A DNA stretch of 64,000 nucleotides from Solidesulfovibrio fructosivorans JJ] (GCF_000179555.1 NZ_AECZ01000009.1:62001-126000), one strand, 5' to 3'; positions 26,339 to 35,147 are shown, counted from the stretch's first letter. Notes: generated by a model from the sequence alone, not told the origin. Made by a program: numbers and translations.

Positions 26339-27598
26339 TTACCGGCCCGGGCGGCCGAGGGTCCGGACCAGGGCGTCGTATTGGCGCAGCTGTTCGGCCA
26401 AGAAGCCTTGTTCCCCATGGAAGGCGAGGGCTTTTCGCGGGCAGGTCAGAAAGCAGTACAGGCAGCCCAGGCAGTCCGGATGCCCGCCCATCGCGGCCAC
26501 ATCCGCCGGATCGAGGCCGGACGGGCAGAAATCCCGGCACACCCCGCAATCGTCGCAGGCCGCCCGGTCGAGGGTGAGCCCGTCGCAGCGCATCTCCTCG
26601 CGGCAGAAAACGTCCTGCCGCAGTCCCGTCTTGAAAAGCAGTGCCCCGAACCAGTCCGTGCCGGCCAGGTAGCGGAAAAGGGCCGTGTTGCGCACGGCCA
26701 GGAAATACTTCTGCCGGGCCGGACTGTGGATGAAGCTCGCGATCCGGCCGGCGACCGGCGGGGCCAAAGGCCGCCCGGCCAGAAGCGGCAGGGAAAGCCC
26801 GTCGCAAAAGGCGTCCATCTCCGGCGTGACCAGGCCCCGCCGCCGGGCTTCGGCCAGGGGCCGCACCTTTTCCGGCGGAAAGCCGGCCATCCTGGCGCAG
26901 GCCAGGTCGATCAGATAAGGATTTTCCCCAAAAATCAGCGTGTCCAGGCGCAGCGGCGTGCCGCGCGTGGGGCCGAGCCCCTCCATGGCGATAAGCGCGT
27001 CCACGATGTGGAGGCCCGGGCGCACGGCGAGGTTCAGGTTGACGATGTTGGCGGCCAGGCTCTGGTGGGTTTTTTTCTTGTTTTCCTGGCCGACCAGGCA
27101 GCCCATGAGGTTTTTGAGGCACACGGACATGCCGGCCTCGAAATGGGTCTTGAGCTTGGGCAGGTTGATGACGAGCGCCGCATCCGCCACCGGCGCGGCG
27201 ACCATGGCCGTGACCCCGTTTTCGAAGGCCACGGGCTTACCCGGGACGTGGTTGAGGTCCACCACAGGACAGCCGAACCGCGCCGCCGCCTTGTCCACCA
27301 TAAGCCGCCCGATCACGCCGATCTTGTTGCGGTAAAAGCCGGAATTGGTCCCTTCGCCGACCGTGACGTCGCTGTAGCCGGCGTCGCGCAGATGCCCGAG
27401 CAGGGCGCAGAGCAGGCGCAAATCCGTGGTGTTGCCGGTCAGCGCGTTCATGTTGGCGTTGAGATTGGGCTTGACCAGGATGGGCGCGGCCGTATCAGCG
27501 GGGAAGACGTGGGCGTAGGCGGGCAACACGTCGGCCAGGGCCTTGGCCGTTTCGGCCAGGGAGGCGGCCCGGCGGATGTCCAGGCGAAATGCGGTCAT
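26339..27598 (-). CDS. DUF362 protein with C-terminal 2[4Fe-4S] ferredoxin domain
   Basis: A 419-residue protein. Residues about 35-235 form the DUF362 domain (ILVKPNLNAN, VGEGTN, VINLPKLKTH, GLHIVDALIAMEG), of unknown chemistry. The C-terminus binds two 4Fe-4S clusters: C348/351/354 with C358, and C376/379/382 with C386, each followed by P or preceded by the usual spacing. This fusion is common in anaerobes and is sometimes annotated as an iron-sulfur oxidoreductase. It stands alone; cmk lies 106 bases upstream on the same strand. Confidence 0.88.
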   Translation of the reverse strand: MTAFRLDIRRAASLAETAKALADVLPAYAHVFPADTAAPILVKPNLNANMNALTGNTTDLRLLCALLGHLRDAGYSDVTVGEGTNSGFYRNKIGVIGRLMVDKAAARFGCPVVDLNHVPGKPVAFENGVTAMVAAPVADAALVINLPKLKTHFEAGMSVCLKNLMGCLVGQENKKKTHQSLAANIVNLNLAVRPGLHIVDALIAMEGLGPTRGTPLRLDTLIFGENPYLIDLACARMAGFPPEKVRPLAEARRRGLVTPEMDAFCDGLSLPLLAGRPLAPPVAGRIASFIHSPARQKYFLAVRNTALFRYLAGTDWFGALLFKTGLRQDVFCREEMRCDGLTLDRAACDDCGVCRDFCPSGLDPADVAAMGGHPDCLGCLYCFLTCPRKALAFHGEQGFLAEQLRQYDALVRTLGRPGR

Positions 27599-27704
27599 GC
27601 GCGCTCCGGAGCGGGGGTTGGCGTTTCGGGGACGGCCAAAGGCCGTCCGGAAGCCATAACGGGTCCGGAGCGCGAGGGGAAGGGGCGTGTCGTGCCGGCG
27701 GGCG

Positions 27705-28373
27705 TCAGACGGCGGCCGCAGCCACGATGCGGGCCACCACCGCGTCCTCGGTCAGGTCCGAGGTGTCGATGACCAGGGCGTCCTTGGCGGCGACGAGCGG
27801 CGCTTCGGCCCGGTTTTGGTCCTGGGCGTCGCGGTGGCGGATAGCTTCCAGAATGGCCTCGTAGTCGGCCGGCTTGCCGAGGGATTCAAGCTGGAGCACG
27901 CGGCGTCCGGCCCGGACCTCGGGACTGGCGGTGAGGAAAAACTTGTGGCGCGCCTCGGGGAAGACCACCGTGCCCATGTCGCGGCCTTCGGCCAAGAGGT
28001 CCGTGGATGCGCCAAGCGCCTGCTGGGCCAGACGCAGCCGACGCCGGACCACGGGTAAAACGGCCAGGTTCGAGGCCCAGCCGCCGACCCGCTCGGTGCG
28101 GGCTGCGTCGGGCAGCGGCGCGCCGTCGACCAGGAGCAGGGTGTCCGCGCCGGAGCCTTCAAGGGCGAAGGTCATGGCGGCGAGCCGGGCGTCGATGGTC
28201 GCTTCGGGGAGCCGATGCCCGCCCTCGCCCAAGGCCAGAGCCAAGGCCCGGAACATGGCCCCGGTGTCCAGGTAGGCCACGCCGAGTTCCCCTGCCGCCC
28301 GGCGGGAGACGGTGGTCTTGCCCGCCCCGGCCGGGCCGTCGATGGTCACGATGCGGCGCGACTCAGCAGCCAT
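27705..28373 (-). CDS. cmk: Cytidylate kinase
   Basis: A 222-residue CMP/dCMP kinase in pyrimidine nucleotide metabolism. The P-loop GPAGAGKTT is at residues 14-22 (TT rather than the usual ST), followed by AYLDTGAMFRALALA, the GRDMGTVVFPEA loop near 135 and FFLTASPEVRAGRR near 151. It overlaps the end of hisC by 11 bases, so the two are translated from one transcript. Confidence 0.93.
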   Translation of the reverse strand: MAAESRRIVTIDGPAGAGKTTVSRRAAGELGVAYLDTGAMFRALALALGEGGHRLPEATIDARLAAMTFALEGSGADTLLLVDGAPLPDAARTERVGGWASNLAVLPVVRRRLRLAQQALGASTDLLAEGRDMGTVVFPEARHKFFLTASPEVRAGRRVLQLESLGKPADYEAILEAIRHRDAQDQNRAEAPLVAAKDALVIDTSDLTEDAVVARIVAAAAV

Positions 28374-29472
28374 GTTCGATGGCGTCCTTCATTGCGGCCA
28401 GAAACATGGCGTTTTCCTCGTCGTTGCCGATGCTCACGCGCAACAGCTCGGGCAGGCCATAGCTTTTCAGCGCCCGCACGATGATGCCGCGCTTCAAAAG
28501 CGCCTCGAAGAGCTCCAGGGCGGGGACCGGGGGCTTAAGCATCAGGAAGTTGGCCTGGGACGGATAGACATGGCAGCCAAGCCGCGTCAGCTCTTCGGCC
28601 ATCAGCTTGCGGCCCCGGACGACGGTCTCGAGGCTCGCCTGCAAAAAGGCGGTGTCCTCGAGGGCGGCCATGCCGGCGGCCTCGGCCAGCAGGTTGACGC
28701 TGAAGGGGAGCCGCACCCGCAAAAGGTGATCGGCCAGCCAGTCCGGCATGATGCCGATGCCGAGCCGCAACCCGGCCAGGCCGAAGAGCTTGGAAAAGGT
28801 GTGCAGCACGACCACATTGTCGCACTGGGCGAACCGGGGCAGCATGGAATAGTCGGCCGCCGGCTCGGCGAATTCGGCATAGGCCTCGTCGACCACGAGC
28901 AGCGTCCTCGGCGGCAGGGACCGGGCGAAGGCCAGAACTTCCTCGGCCGGTATGGCGTGGCCCGAGGGATTGTCGGGATTGGTCAGGAAGACCATGGCCG
29001 TATCGTCGTCGCAGGCCGCGCGCAGCCCCGGCAGGTCGAAGCCGAAATCGGGCGTAAGCGGCACCTGGCGCAAGGTGACGCCGCAAAGCTTGGTCTGCTG
29101 CACGTAGATGGAAAAGCAGGGCGAAAAGGCCACCACATTGCTTTTGCCCGGTTCGCAGGTGACGCGCACGAGCAGGTCGATGATCTCGTCCGAGCCGTTG
29201 CCGGCCACCACACACTCCTTGGGCACGTGGTGATAGGCGGCCAGGGCCGCCACCAGGGCCGGGTTGCCGGCTCTGGGGTAGCGGAAGACCATATCGCCCT
29301 TTCTGGCCAGCACGCGCTTGACGAGCGGCGAGGCCCCGAGGGGATTTTCATTGCTGGCGAGCTTGACCACGCGGGTCAGCCCGTAACGCTCCCTGATCTC
29401 TTCCATGGACAGTCCGGGAGCGTACGGGGTGAATCCCCGCACCGCTTCGCGGACACGGTCGCTTGGCTGCAT
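28363..29472 (-). CDS. hisC: Histidinol-phosphate aminotransferase
   Basis: A 369-residue PLP enzyme of histidine biosynthesis. N-terminal YAPGLSMEEIRERYG and KLASNENPLG are the HisC signature; the PLP lysine is in HTFSKLFGLAGLRLG near residue 225; NPDNPSGHAIP near 160 is the aminotransferase class I/II core motif. It could also act on phenylalanine or tyrosine precursors, as some HisC proteins do. It precedes and overlaps cmk. Confidence 0.93.
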   Translation of the reverse strand: MQPSDRVREAVRGFTPYAPGLSMEEIRERYGLTRVVKLASNENPLGASPLVKRVLARKGDMVFRYPRAGNPALVAALAAYHHVPKECVVAGNGSDEIIDLLVRVTCEPGKSNVVAFSPCFSIYVQQTKLCGVTLRQVPLTPDFGFDLPGLRAACDDDTAMVFLTNPDNPSGHAIPAEEVLAFARSLPPRTLLVVDEAYAEFAEPAADYSMLPRFAQCDNVVVLHTFSKLFGLAGLRLGIGIMPDWLADHLLRVRLPFSVNLLAEAAGMAALEDTAFLQASLETVVRGRKLMAEELTRLGCHVYPSQANFLMLKPPVPALELFEALLKRGIIVRALKSYGLPELLRVSIGNDEENAMFLAAMKDAIEHGC

Positions 29473-29576
29473 GACCGACGGCTCCGTATGCGATAGGCGG
29501 TAGAGTGGTTGCTTCTGTCGGGTCCGCGACGTCCGACCGGGCGGATTTCGCGGACAAACCGTTCAACTGGCGGCTT

Positions 29577-29608
29577 CCCGGAAGAAATACCGCTGTATTT
29601 CCTCCGGG
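29577..29608 (-). terminator. Terminator-like hairpin after uspA-type gene
   Basis: 14-base arms (CCCGGAGGAAATAC and its complement with one G:T) around a four-base loop, seven bases past the universal stress protein stop. No T-run follows. Confidence 0.5.
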
Positions 29609-29615
29609 ACCGAGG

Positions 29616-30065
29616 CTAGGCGGCCGCGTGCGGTTTGATGGTGAGCACGGGGCAGGTGGCGGTCTTGACCACCTTTTCGGCCACCGAGCCGAAGATGATC
29701 CGGTCGATGCCGGTGCGGCCGTGGGTGCCCATGACGATCATGTCGGCCTGCTGGCTGTCGGCGGCCTTGAGGATTTCCTCGGCCGGGTAGCCGGTCAGGA
29801 CCATGCCGCGCGCCGGCAGGTCCTTGAAGTTTTCGGTGGTGAAATCGTTCATGGTCGTTTCGGCCGAGGCGACCACGTCGCCGACGAAGGTGTCGAGCGC
29901 GGCCTGGGGCACGTTGAAGCCCACGTATTCGGCCAGGGACGGGGCCACGTAGACGCAGATGATCTCGGCCTTGGCGGCCCGGGCCAGCGTGGCCGCGTAT
30001 TCGGCCACGAGCGGGGAGCCCTCGGAGAAATCCACGGCGCACAAAATTTTTTTCAGGGCTGGCAT
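29616..30065 (-). CDS. Universal stress protein (UspA family)
   Basis: A single-domain 149-residue Usp. It begins LKKILCAVDFSEGSPLVAEYA and ends with the ATP-binding pattern G-x2-G-x9-G-S (GTHGRTGIDRIIFGSVAEKV) near residue 115-135, followed by CPVLTIKP, so it is of the nucleotide-binding kind. AGGAGG precedes the ATG at 30065. Single-gene unit. Confidence 0.92.
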   Translation of the reverse strand: MPALKKILCAVDFSEGSPLVAEYAATLARAAKAEIICVYVAPSLAEYVGFNVPQAALDTFVGDVVASAETTMNDFTTENFKDLPARGMVLTGYPAEEILKAADSQQADMIVMGTHGRTGIDRIIFGSVAEKVVKTATCPVLTIKPHAAA

Positions 30066-30308
30066 GGCAGCGCCTCCTTGGTTTGACCTGGCTTGTTTCC
30101 GCTTAAGTTCCGGCGAGATCGTCCGAAAAGCATGGGGCAAGCCCGGTCGGTCCAGGATGCCAAAGTGGATGGCAATAGACAAGGCGTTTCACCTGTCTTA
30201 TGCAATGAAACGAAGATGCCTGCGAGAGAAGGACCACGGGGCAAATTTTGCCTGGTTACGAAAATATAATGCGTAATGATATTGGCATGTTCATGGAAAA
30301 CTGGGAGC

Positions 30309-30324
30309 TGGCAGGCTCCTTGCA
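30309..30324 (+). promoter_or_regulatory. Sigma-54 promoter
   Basis: TGGCAGGCTCCTTGCA matches the consensus TGGCACG-N4-TTGCA at all but one position, with GG and GC exactly 10 bases apart as required. It ends 35 bases before the ATG at 30359, giving a leader of about 20 bases with AAGG ribosome site. An enhancer site for the required activator was not identified. Confidence 0.75.
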
Positions 30325-30358
30325 TGCCGAAAGGAAACGTTAACGCGGGGGAAGGCCG

Positions 30359-30847
30359 ATGAAAATCCAAAACGACCAATTGACCGCCCTGCAGCAGGCC
30401 GCGGCCAATAAGTCCGCTGAGAAGAAGGACGGGTCGGACGCCTTCGCGGCGCTTTTGGCCAAGGAAGTCGGCGAAGGCCAGTCGTCCCAGTCGGGGTTCG
30501 CGGCGCCTCCCCTGGCCGGCTATGCCGCCCTGGATGTGTCCGGATCGCAAGGCGCGGACGCTGCCGCGGCTTCGGGTCAACTCAGCGAAGAAGAGCAGGC
30601 GGTTATGAGAAACATGGACTCCCTGCTGGCCAAGTGGGAAGACTATGCCGACCAGCTGGCCTCGGGTTCCGGGGGGGATTCCCTCAAGCAGGCCTACGGG
30701 GTGCTGGAAAACATTGAAACCGGCGTCAAGCAGCTCAAGGACGACCTGCCAAGCGACGCCAACACGGGGCTCGGTTCCCTGGTCAACGAACTGGAAGTCA
30801 TGACCGTAACCGAAAAGATCAAGTTCAACCGGGGCGACTACATCTAA
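30359..30847 (+). CDS. Conserved-looking small acidic protein under sigma-54 control
   Basis: Not recognised. 162 residues, no signal peptide or membrane segment. The N-terminal 80 residues are Ala/Ser/Gln-rich and probably flexible; the rest is helical (EEEQAVMRNMDSLLAKWEDYADQL, then a second helix to DDLPSD) and ends in KIKFNRGDYI. The layout resembles small flagellar or secretion accessory proteins, and the sigma-54 promoter fits flagellar regulation, but no flagellar gene is in view. Confidence 0.75.
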   Translation: MKIQNDQLTALQQAAANKSAEKKDGSDAFAALLAKEVGEGQSSQSGFAAPPLAGYAALDVSGSQGADAAAASGQLSEEEQAVMRNMDSLLAKWEDYADQLASGSGGDSLKQAYGVLENIETGVKQLKDDLPSDANTGLGSLVNELEVMTVTEKIKFNRGDYI

Positions 30848-30877
30848 GTCGCGCCGGCGCATGTTCCCCTGCAGGAC

Positions 30878-30903
30878 GGAGCCGGCGTGCCGCCGCCGGC
30901 TCC
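30878..30903. terminator. GC-rich hairpin between convergent genes
   Basis: Ten-base arms GGAGCCGGCG and CGCCGGCTCC with a six-base loop, 31 bases past the sigma-54 gene and 70 before the thpR stop. No T-run. Confidence 0.5.
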
Positions 30904-30972
30904 GCTCCGCCTCGCGACCACGGCACTTCGTCGGATGGCCGCCGTACATCTCGCCGTAGACCTCGCTTCGAT

Positions 30973-31551
30973 TCAATCCAGAGCAGCCGGAAATTCCCGC
31001 AGCGCTTCGTGGCGCGCGCCATGATCCGAAAGCACCGAACGCCAGAGCGTCATGGCGGCAACGGGCACGGACGGCCACTGCGCCTTTGCCAAAAGCGCCA
31101 GCATGGCCGGCCAGTCGCCGCCGCGTTCCGGTTCGCGCACCCGGGCCAGGGTCAGGTGGGCGGCGAAGGGTTTTCCCTCCGGCGCGATGCCGAGCGGGGC
31201 CAGGGCCGCGTCCACGGCGGCGGCGAGTTCCCGGCAGGCCGACGCGCCTTCCCGCAGTCCGGCCCAGATCACCCGGGGACGGTTCGGGCCCGGGAAAAAA
31301 CCGCCGCCGGCGAAACCCAGGCGAAAAGGCGCGAACCGTATGCCGGCCAGCGCCTCGCCAACGGCCTCGATGCCGGCCGGTCCCGTAACGGGTGTTTCCC
31401 CGAGGAATTTGAGAGTGATATGGGCCTGTCCGGTCCGCACCCGGCTTATGCGGCCGCGGCACAGCGGCGCAAGCGCCGCCCCGAGCCGATTGGCCATATC
31501 CTGGCAGGATTGCGGCAGGGCAAGGCCCACGAACGCGCGGACATGATCCAT
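30973..31551 (-). CDS. thpR: RNA 2',3'-cyclic phosphodiesterase (2H family)
   Basis: A 192-residue 2H phosphoesterase. The two catalytic HxT motifs are H44-I-T46 (HITLKFLG) and H132-L-T134 (HLTLARV), and it starts with RAFVGLALP as ThpR/LigT proteins do. The family opens 2',3'-cyclic phosphates on RNA and was first seen as a reversible tRNA 2'-5' ligase. The frame is open far upstream but the ATG at 31551 gives the standard N-terminus. It follows the AlgX-like gene by 20 bases, probably co-transcribed. Confidence 0.9.
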   Translation of the reverse strand: MDHVRAFVGLALPQSCQDMANRLGAALAPLCRGRISRVRTGQAHITLKFLGETPVTGPAGIEAVGEALAGIRFAPFRLGFAGGGFFPGPNRPRVIWAGLREGASACRELAAAVDAALAPLGIAPEGKPFAAHLTLARVREPERGGDWPAMLALLAKAQWPSVPVAAMTLWRSVLSDHGARHEALREFPAALD

Positions 31552-31571
31552 GGCGGCCTCCCGGCCGGGCG

Positions 31572-32756
31572 TCACTTCTTGGGCGGTTGTTCCTGTTCCT
31601 TCTTGGGCGGGAACTCGGTGAAGTAGCGCTCCACGAACTCGTCGATGACCAGGGCCGGCTTTTCCTTTTCGATCAGCTGCTTGTCGAAGTAGCGGACAGC
31701 GCGTGAGGTCGAAGGGTAGGGCCACATGTAGATGGATTTGTCGAAGTGTTCGGCCAGGAAAGGGACCAGCTCGTGGGCGAAGGAATCCCGGAAGATCACG
31801 GCGTTGGGCCGGGAGGGATCATGGGTGTCCATGACCACGGTGGGCTGGAAGTAGGGCGGCGTGGGCCGGGTATCGGTCGTGTTCACGGCCTTGCGCTTGA
31901 AGCGCGGCGTGAAGGTCACCCGGCTTTCGGGGAAAAAGTCTCCTAGGGCCAGCATGCTGGCCAGGCCGCCCTGGAGGTCGGGGGTGATGGTGATATCGAA
32001 ATCCCCGCGGATTTCCGGTTCGAACTGCGGGAACCACTGGCTTAAGCGCTTCATGATCGCCACGTACCCGGCAAAGGCCCCGAACGTCGTCCAGTGGGTG
32101 TCGGTGCGGTAGTAGGCCAGGGCCTGCCGTTTGACCTTGTCCATGACCGGGCGCAAGTCGAGGATGTTGACGCCGGCCCCGGCAAGGGCGTTCACGATCT
32201 GGTCGGTGCGGCTTATGGGGCTCACCTTGTTGTACTGCGGCGGCAGGAATTCCGGGTACACGGTGTGCTTGTTGGGGGCGACCACGATCAGGTAGTGGAT
32301 GCCGCGCTTGGCCAGCCAGTCCTGGCGATCCTTGTAGACCTTGACCCAACGGGTCAGTTGGGCCGGCGTGAAGAGCTTCACCGACCGGTAGTCCTGGATG
32401 ACGTTGAGCTCGTTGTTCTCCTGGGACAGGAACAGCCAGTCGCCCCGCCCTTTGATGACGTTCTGGTACTGGTTGGAGGAGCGCAACAGGAAGATGTCGA
32501 GGATGTTTTCCAGCCGGACCAGCATTTGGCGGAAGCCGAACGTCTTTTCCAGGTAGCCGCGCTGGAGCACGTTGAAGGATTTAAATATCGACCCAATGGA
32601 AAACTCCGGCAACGGGTTCGGATCGGTTTCCATCATGTAGACGTTCGGGGCCAGGTCGAAGATATGGTCCGCCACGGGCAGACAGATCATACACAAAAAC
32701 AAGGCGACGCCGAGGGCGATGACGAACTTGTGGGCAGACGTAGGAGCCACGCTCAT
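31572..32756 (-). CDS. AlgX/AlgJ-type SGNH-like protein for polymer O-acetylation
   Basis: A 394-residue periplasmic protein anchored by an N-terminal segment (about 10-30). It matches the AlgX/AlgJ (DHHW) family: RGDWLFLSQEN near 104, APNKHTVYPE near 160, the catalytic D219-T-H221-W, and the serine S325 in FRDSF. These enzymes pass acetyl groups from a membrane MBOAT partner to alginate or a similar exopolysaccharide. The partner MBOAT gene is immediately upstream (8 bases apart). The C-terminal 15 residues are Lys/Glu/Pro-rich. Confidence 0.87.
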   Translation of the reverse strand: MSVAPTSAHKFVIALGVALFLCMICLPVADHIFDLAPNVYMMETDPNPLPEFSIGSIFKSFNVLQRGYLEKTFGFRQMLVRLENILDIFLLRSSNQYQNVIKGRGDWLFLSQENNELNVIQDYRSVKLFTPAQLTRWVKVYKDRQDWLAKRGIHYLIVVAPNKHTVYPEFLPPQYNKVSPISRTDQIVNALAGAGVNILDLRPVMDKVKRQALAYYRTDTHWTTFGAFAGYVAIMKRLSQWFPQFEPEIRGDFDITITPDLQGGLASMLALGDFFPESRVTFTPRFKRKAVNTTDTRPTPPYFQPTVVMDTHDPSRPNAVIFRDSFAHELVPFLAEHFDKSIYMWPYPSTSRAVRYFDKQLIEKEKPALVIDEFVERYFTEFPPKKEQEQPPKK

Positions 32757-32764
32757 GCAAGACC

Positions 32765-34297
32765 TTAGAACTGGAAGTAAATGAAGGGATTATGCGTGCC
32801 GCTGGCCAGGGACATGGCGCACAGGATAAAGACCGCCGGCATCACGACGAGGCTGACCAGCGCCTCCACGCCGTCGTCCAGGGCCACGGGACCAAGTCTG
32901 CGCATGGCCAGCACGCGGGTGCGCAGGCCCTTGATCCAGGGAATGACCGGGGTCGCGCCGATAAGGGCCGCCGCCAGCACGATGGCCACCTTGGGGTTGA
33001 GGAAAAGGCCCACGTGCCATTCCACGCCCGATCCCTGGGCGAAGCCGGCCATGGCCTTGATGTAGCTGAGGGCCACCGGCAGCGATTCGGCCCGGAAAAA
33101 GACCCAGGCCACCATCACCACCAGCAGGGTGTAGGCATGGGCGATGAGCCGCGGTCCCTGGGTCACGCGCTTGGCCAGGGGAAAGCGCTCGATCACCGAG
33201 AACAGGCCGTGGAACATGCCCCAGATCACGAAGTTCCAACTGGCCCCGTGCCACAGGCCGCACAGGAAAAAGACCGTGACCAGGTTGAAATACATCCGGG
33301 ACTGGCTGCAGCGGTTGCCGCCGAGCGGGATGTAGAGGTAGTCGCGAAACCAGGTGGACAGGGAGATGTGCCAGCGCCGCCAGAATTCCTGGATGGAGCG
33401 CGATATGTAGGGATAATTGAAGTTTTCCATGAACTTGAACCCGAACATGTGGCCGAGGCCGATGGCCATGTCCGAGTAGCCGGAAAAGTCGAAATAGATT
33501 TGCAGCGTGTAGCACAGGATGCCGAGCCAGGCCACGGGCGTGGTCAGGTGCTCGGAGGGAATGGCGAAAATCTTGTCCGCCGGCAGGCCCACCACGTTGG
33601 CGATGAGCACCTTCTTGCCGAGGCCGATGACGAACCGGTTGATGCCTTGGGAAAAGCGCTCCAGGCCCACGGTGCGGTGGGTGATCTGCGAGGCGATGTC
33701 CTTGTAGCGGATGATGGGGCCGGCCACGAGTTGGGGAAAAAGCGAAATATACAGGGCCGTGTTGGGCAGCGACATCTGTGGCGGCGTCTGCCGACGGTAG
33801 ATGTCCATGAGATAGGAAATGCAGTGGAAGGTGAAAAACGAAATGCCGATGGGCAAATGCACGGCTCCGACCGTCATGGTCGGCAGCCCGAATTCGCTTA
33901 ACACCGTGTTGCAGTTGGCCACGAGAAAATTCGTATACTTGAAGATGATGAGCAACAGCAGGTTGAAGGTGATGGCCACGGCCATCTGGCGTTTGGCGTT
34001 GCTGCGCTCATGGGCTTTGTAGATCCATATGCCGAACAAATAGTTGGCCAGGATCGAAACCAGCATGATGACGACGTATTCGCCTTCACCCCAGGTATAG
34101 AAAAAAAGGCTCGCCGCCAGCAGGATCCAGTTGCGCAGCCGTCCGAAAGTCACACACGAAAAATACAACGCCAGCACGACCGGCAAAAAATAAAAAGAAA
34201 TGAAGCGGAGCTGAATACCATGGTGGGTGTAGGGGTAGGGGGTTACGGCGCGGCCGCCAAATCGCGGCCTCGGCGCGGAGGGCGAAAACCGCGTCAC
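32765..34297 (-). CDS. MBOAT-family O-acyltransferase (AlgI-like), apparent 5' frameshift
   Basis: Polytopic acyltransferase that moves acetyl groups across the membrane for the AlgX-like partner. Conserved features: FISFYFLPVVLALY, LPIGISFFTFHCISYLMD, ISRSIQEFWRRWHISLSTWF, and the catalytic histidine in CGLWHGASWNFVIWG. As written, the frame starts at a GTG at 34297 with about 28 odd, Pro/Arg-rich residues. The canonical AlgI start MVFSSASFLFIF is encoded from the ATG at 34221, but in another frame; one extra T in the T6 run at 34190-34185 would join it to the main frame and give a normal 485-residue protein. Either a sequencing error or a real frameshift. Confidence 0.85.
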   Translation of the reverse strand: MTRFSPSAPRPRFGGRAVTPYPYTHHGIQLRFISFYFLPVVLALYFSCVTFGRLRNWILLAASLFFYTWGEGEYVVIMLVSILANYLFGIWIYKAHERSNAKRQMAVAITFNLLLLIIFKYTNFLVANCNTVLSEFGLPTMTVGAVHLPIGISFFTFHCISYLMDIYRRQTPPQMSLPNTALYISLFPQLVAGPIIRYKDIASQITHRTVGLERFSQGINRFVIGLGKKVLIANVVGLPADKIFAIPSEHLTTPVAWLGILCYTLQIYFDFSGYSDMAIGLGHMFGFKFMENFNYPYISRSIQEFWRRWHISLSTWFRDYLYIPLGGNRCSQSRMYFNLVTVFFLCGLWHGASWNFVIWGMFHGLFSVIERFPLAKRVTQGPRLIAHAYTLLVVMVAWVFFRAESLPVALSYIKAMAGFAQGSGVEWHVGLFLNPKVAIVLAAALIGATPVIPWIKGLRTRVLAMRRLGPVALDDGVEALVSLVVMPAVFILCAMSLASGTHNPFIYFQF

Positions 34298-34405
34298 GCC
34301 CGCGCGTCCTCACGCGGGTGATCGCTCTTACCCAAGCAGGCGAGGTTTGACAACTCCCGGACCTCGCACCCCTTGCATTGGGCCGTAAGTCCGCTACAAC
34401 AAACC

Positions 34406-35086
34406 ATGGAAACGGAAATTTTCCGCCTCGAAGTCGCCCGCCGGTTGCTGGCCGGCCTCGATCCGGCCTGTGTCTGGCGTCCGGTCTACGGCCCCGACGG
34501 GACCCTCCTCGCCCCTGGGCACGGTCCCGGCCCGGACGAACTCGAAAGCTACATCGGCAACCTCGACGTGGTCGGCAAGTCCGTCGTCGATCTCGGCTGC
34601 AACCTGGGCTACTTCGCCTTCCGGGCGGCCTGGCGCGGCGCGACCCGGGTGCTCGGCTGCGACGTCGACCCCGATGTCATCCGCACCGCCAGGGAGCTGG
34701 CCCGCCTGCACGGCCTGGACAACGTGGATTTTTCCGCCTGCGATTTTTTGTGCGGACCGCCCGCCGCGCCGCCCTGCGAAATGGCCATGCTCATCGATTT
34801 CATCGGGCGCGGCGTCATCTCCAAAGGCCGGCTCGAAAGTGTGGCCAAAGCCGCCGCCGCCTGGGCCTCGAAGGAACTTTTTTTCACCCTGCGCCCCGCC
34901 TACCGCCTCGACGACCTGCCCGCATCCCCGGCTGAACTCGAACGCCTCTACCCCGGCCATGTGCGTGGCGGCCACTTTCATTTGGCCGATGCCCTGGCCG
35001 AGCGCCTCGGGCCCGACTGGTCGCCGCGACGTCTCACCGGCAGCGGCCGGGTCAAGGCGGCGCTGCTTTTTACGCGCGTCGGATAA
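34406..35086 (+). CDS. SAM-dependent methyltransferase
   Basis: A 226-residue protein with SAM motif VGKSVVDLGCNLGYFAFRAA near residue 55 and VLGCDVDPDVIRTARELARLHG near 83, resembling tRNA-mo5U34 or rRNA methyltransferases in arrangement, but the substrate cannot be named. The usual third motif is weak (LIDFIGRGVISK). ATG at 34406 is taken over the upstream ATG at 34373 because METEIF starts the compact domain. It faces away from algI and converges on the flavin oxidoreductase. Confidence 0.8.
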   Translation: METEIFRLEVARRLLAGLDPACVWRPVYGPDGTLLAPGHGPGPDELESYIGNLDVVGKSVVDLGCNLGYFAFRAAWRGATRVLGCDVDPDVIRTARELARLHGLDNVDFSACDFLCGPPAAPPCEMAMLIDFIGRGVISKGRLESVAKAAAAWASKELFFTLRPAYRLDDLPASPAELERLYPGHVRGGHFHLADALAERLGPDWSPRRLTGSGRVKAALLFTRVG

Positions 35087-35093
35087 GGCGGAA

Positions 35094-35133
35094 CAGGGGC
35101 AGCGCCCCTGCCGGGGTCTGGGGCGGAGCCCCA
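35094..35133. terminator. Tandem hairpins between convergent genes
   Basis: CAGGGGC-AGC-GCCCCTG (35094-35110) and TGGGGC-GGA-GCCCCA (35119-35133). They lie between the methyltransferase stop and the oxidoreductase stop and could serve both. No T-run. Confidence 0.5.
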
Positions 35134-35147
35134 CCCCTCCCGCCTCT

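Noticed and set aside
26282-27772. 496-residue open frame on the plus strand
   Set aside because: Antisense to the DUF362 ferredoxin gene whose cluster motifs are unmistakable.
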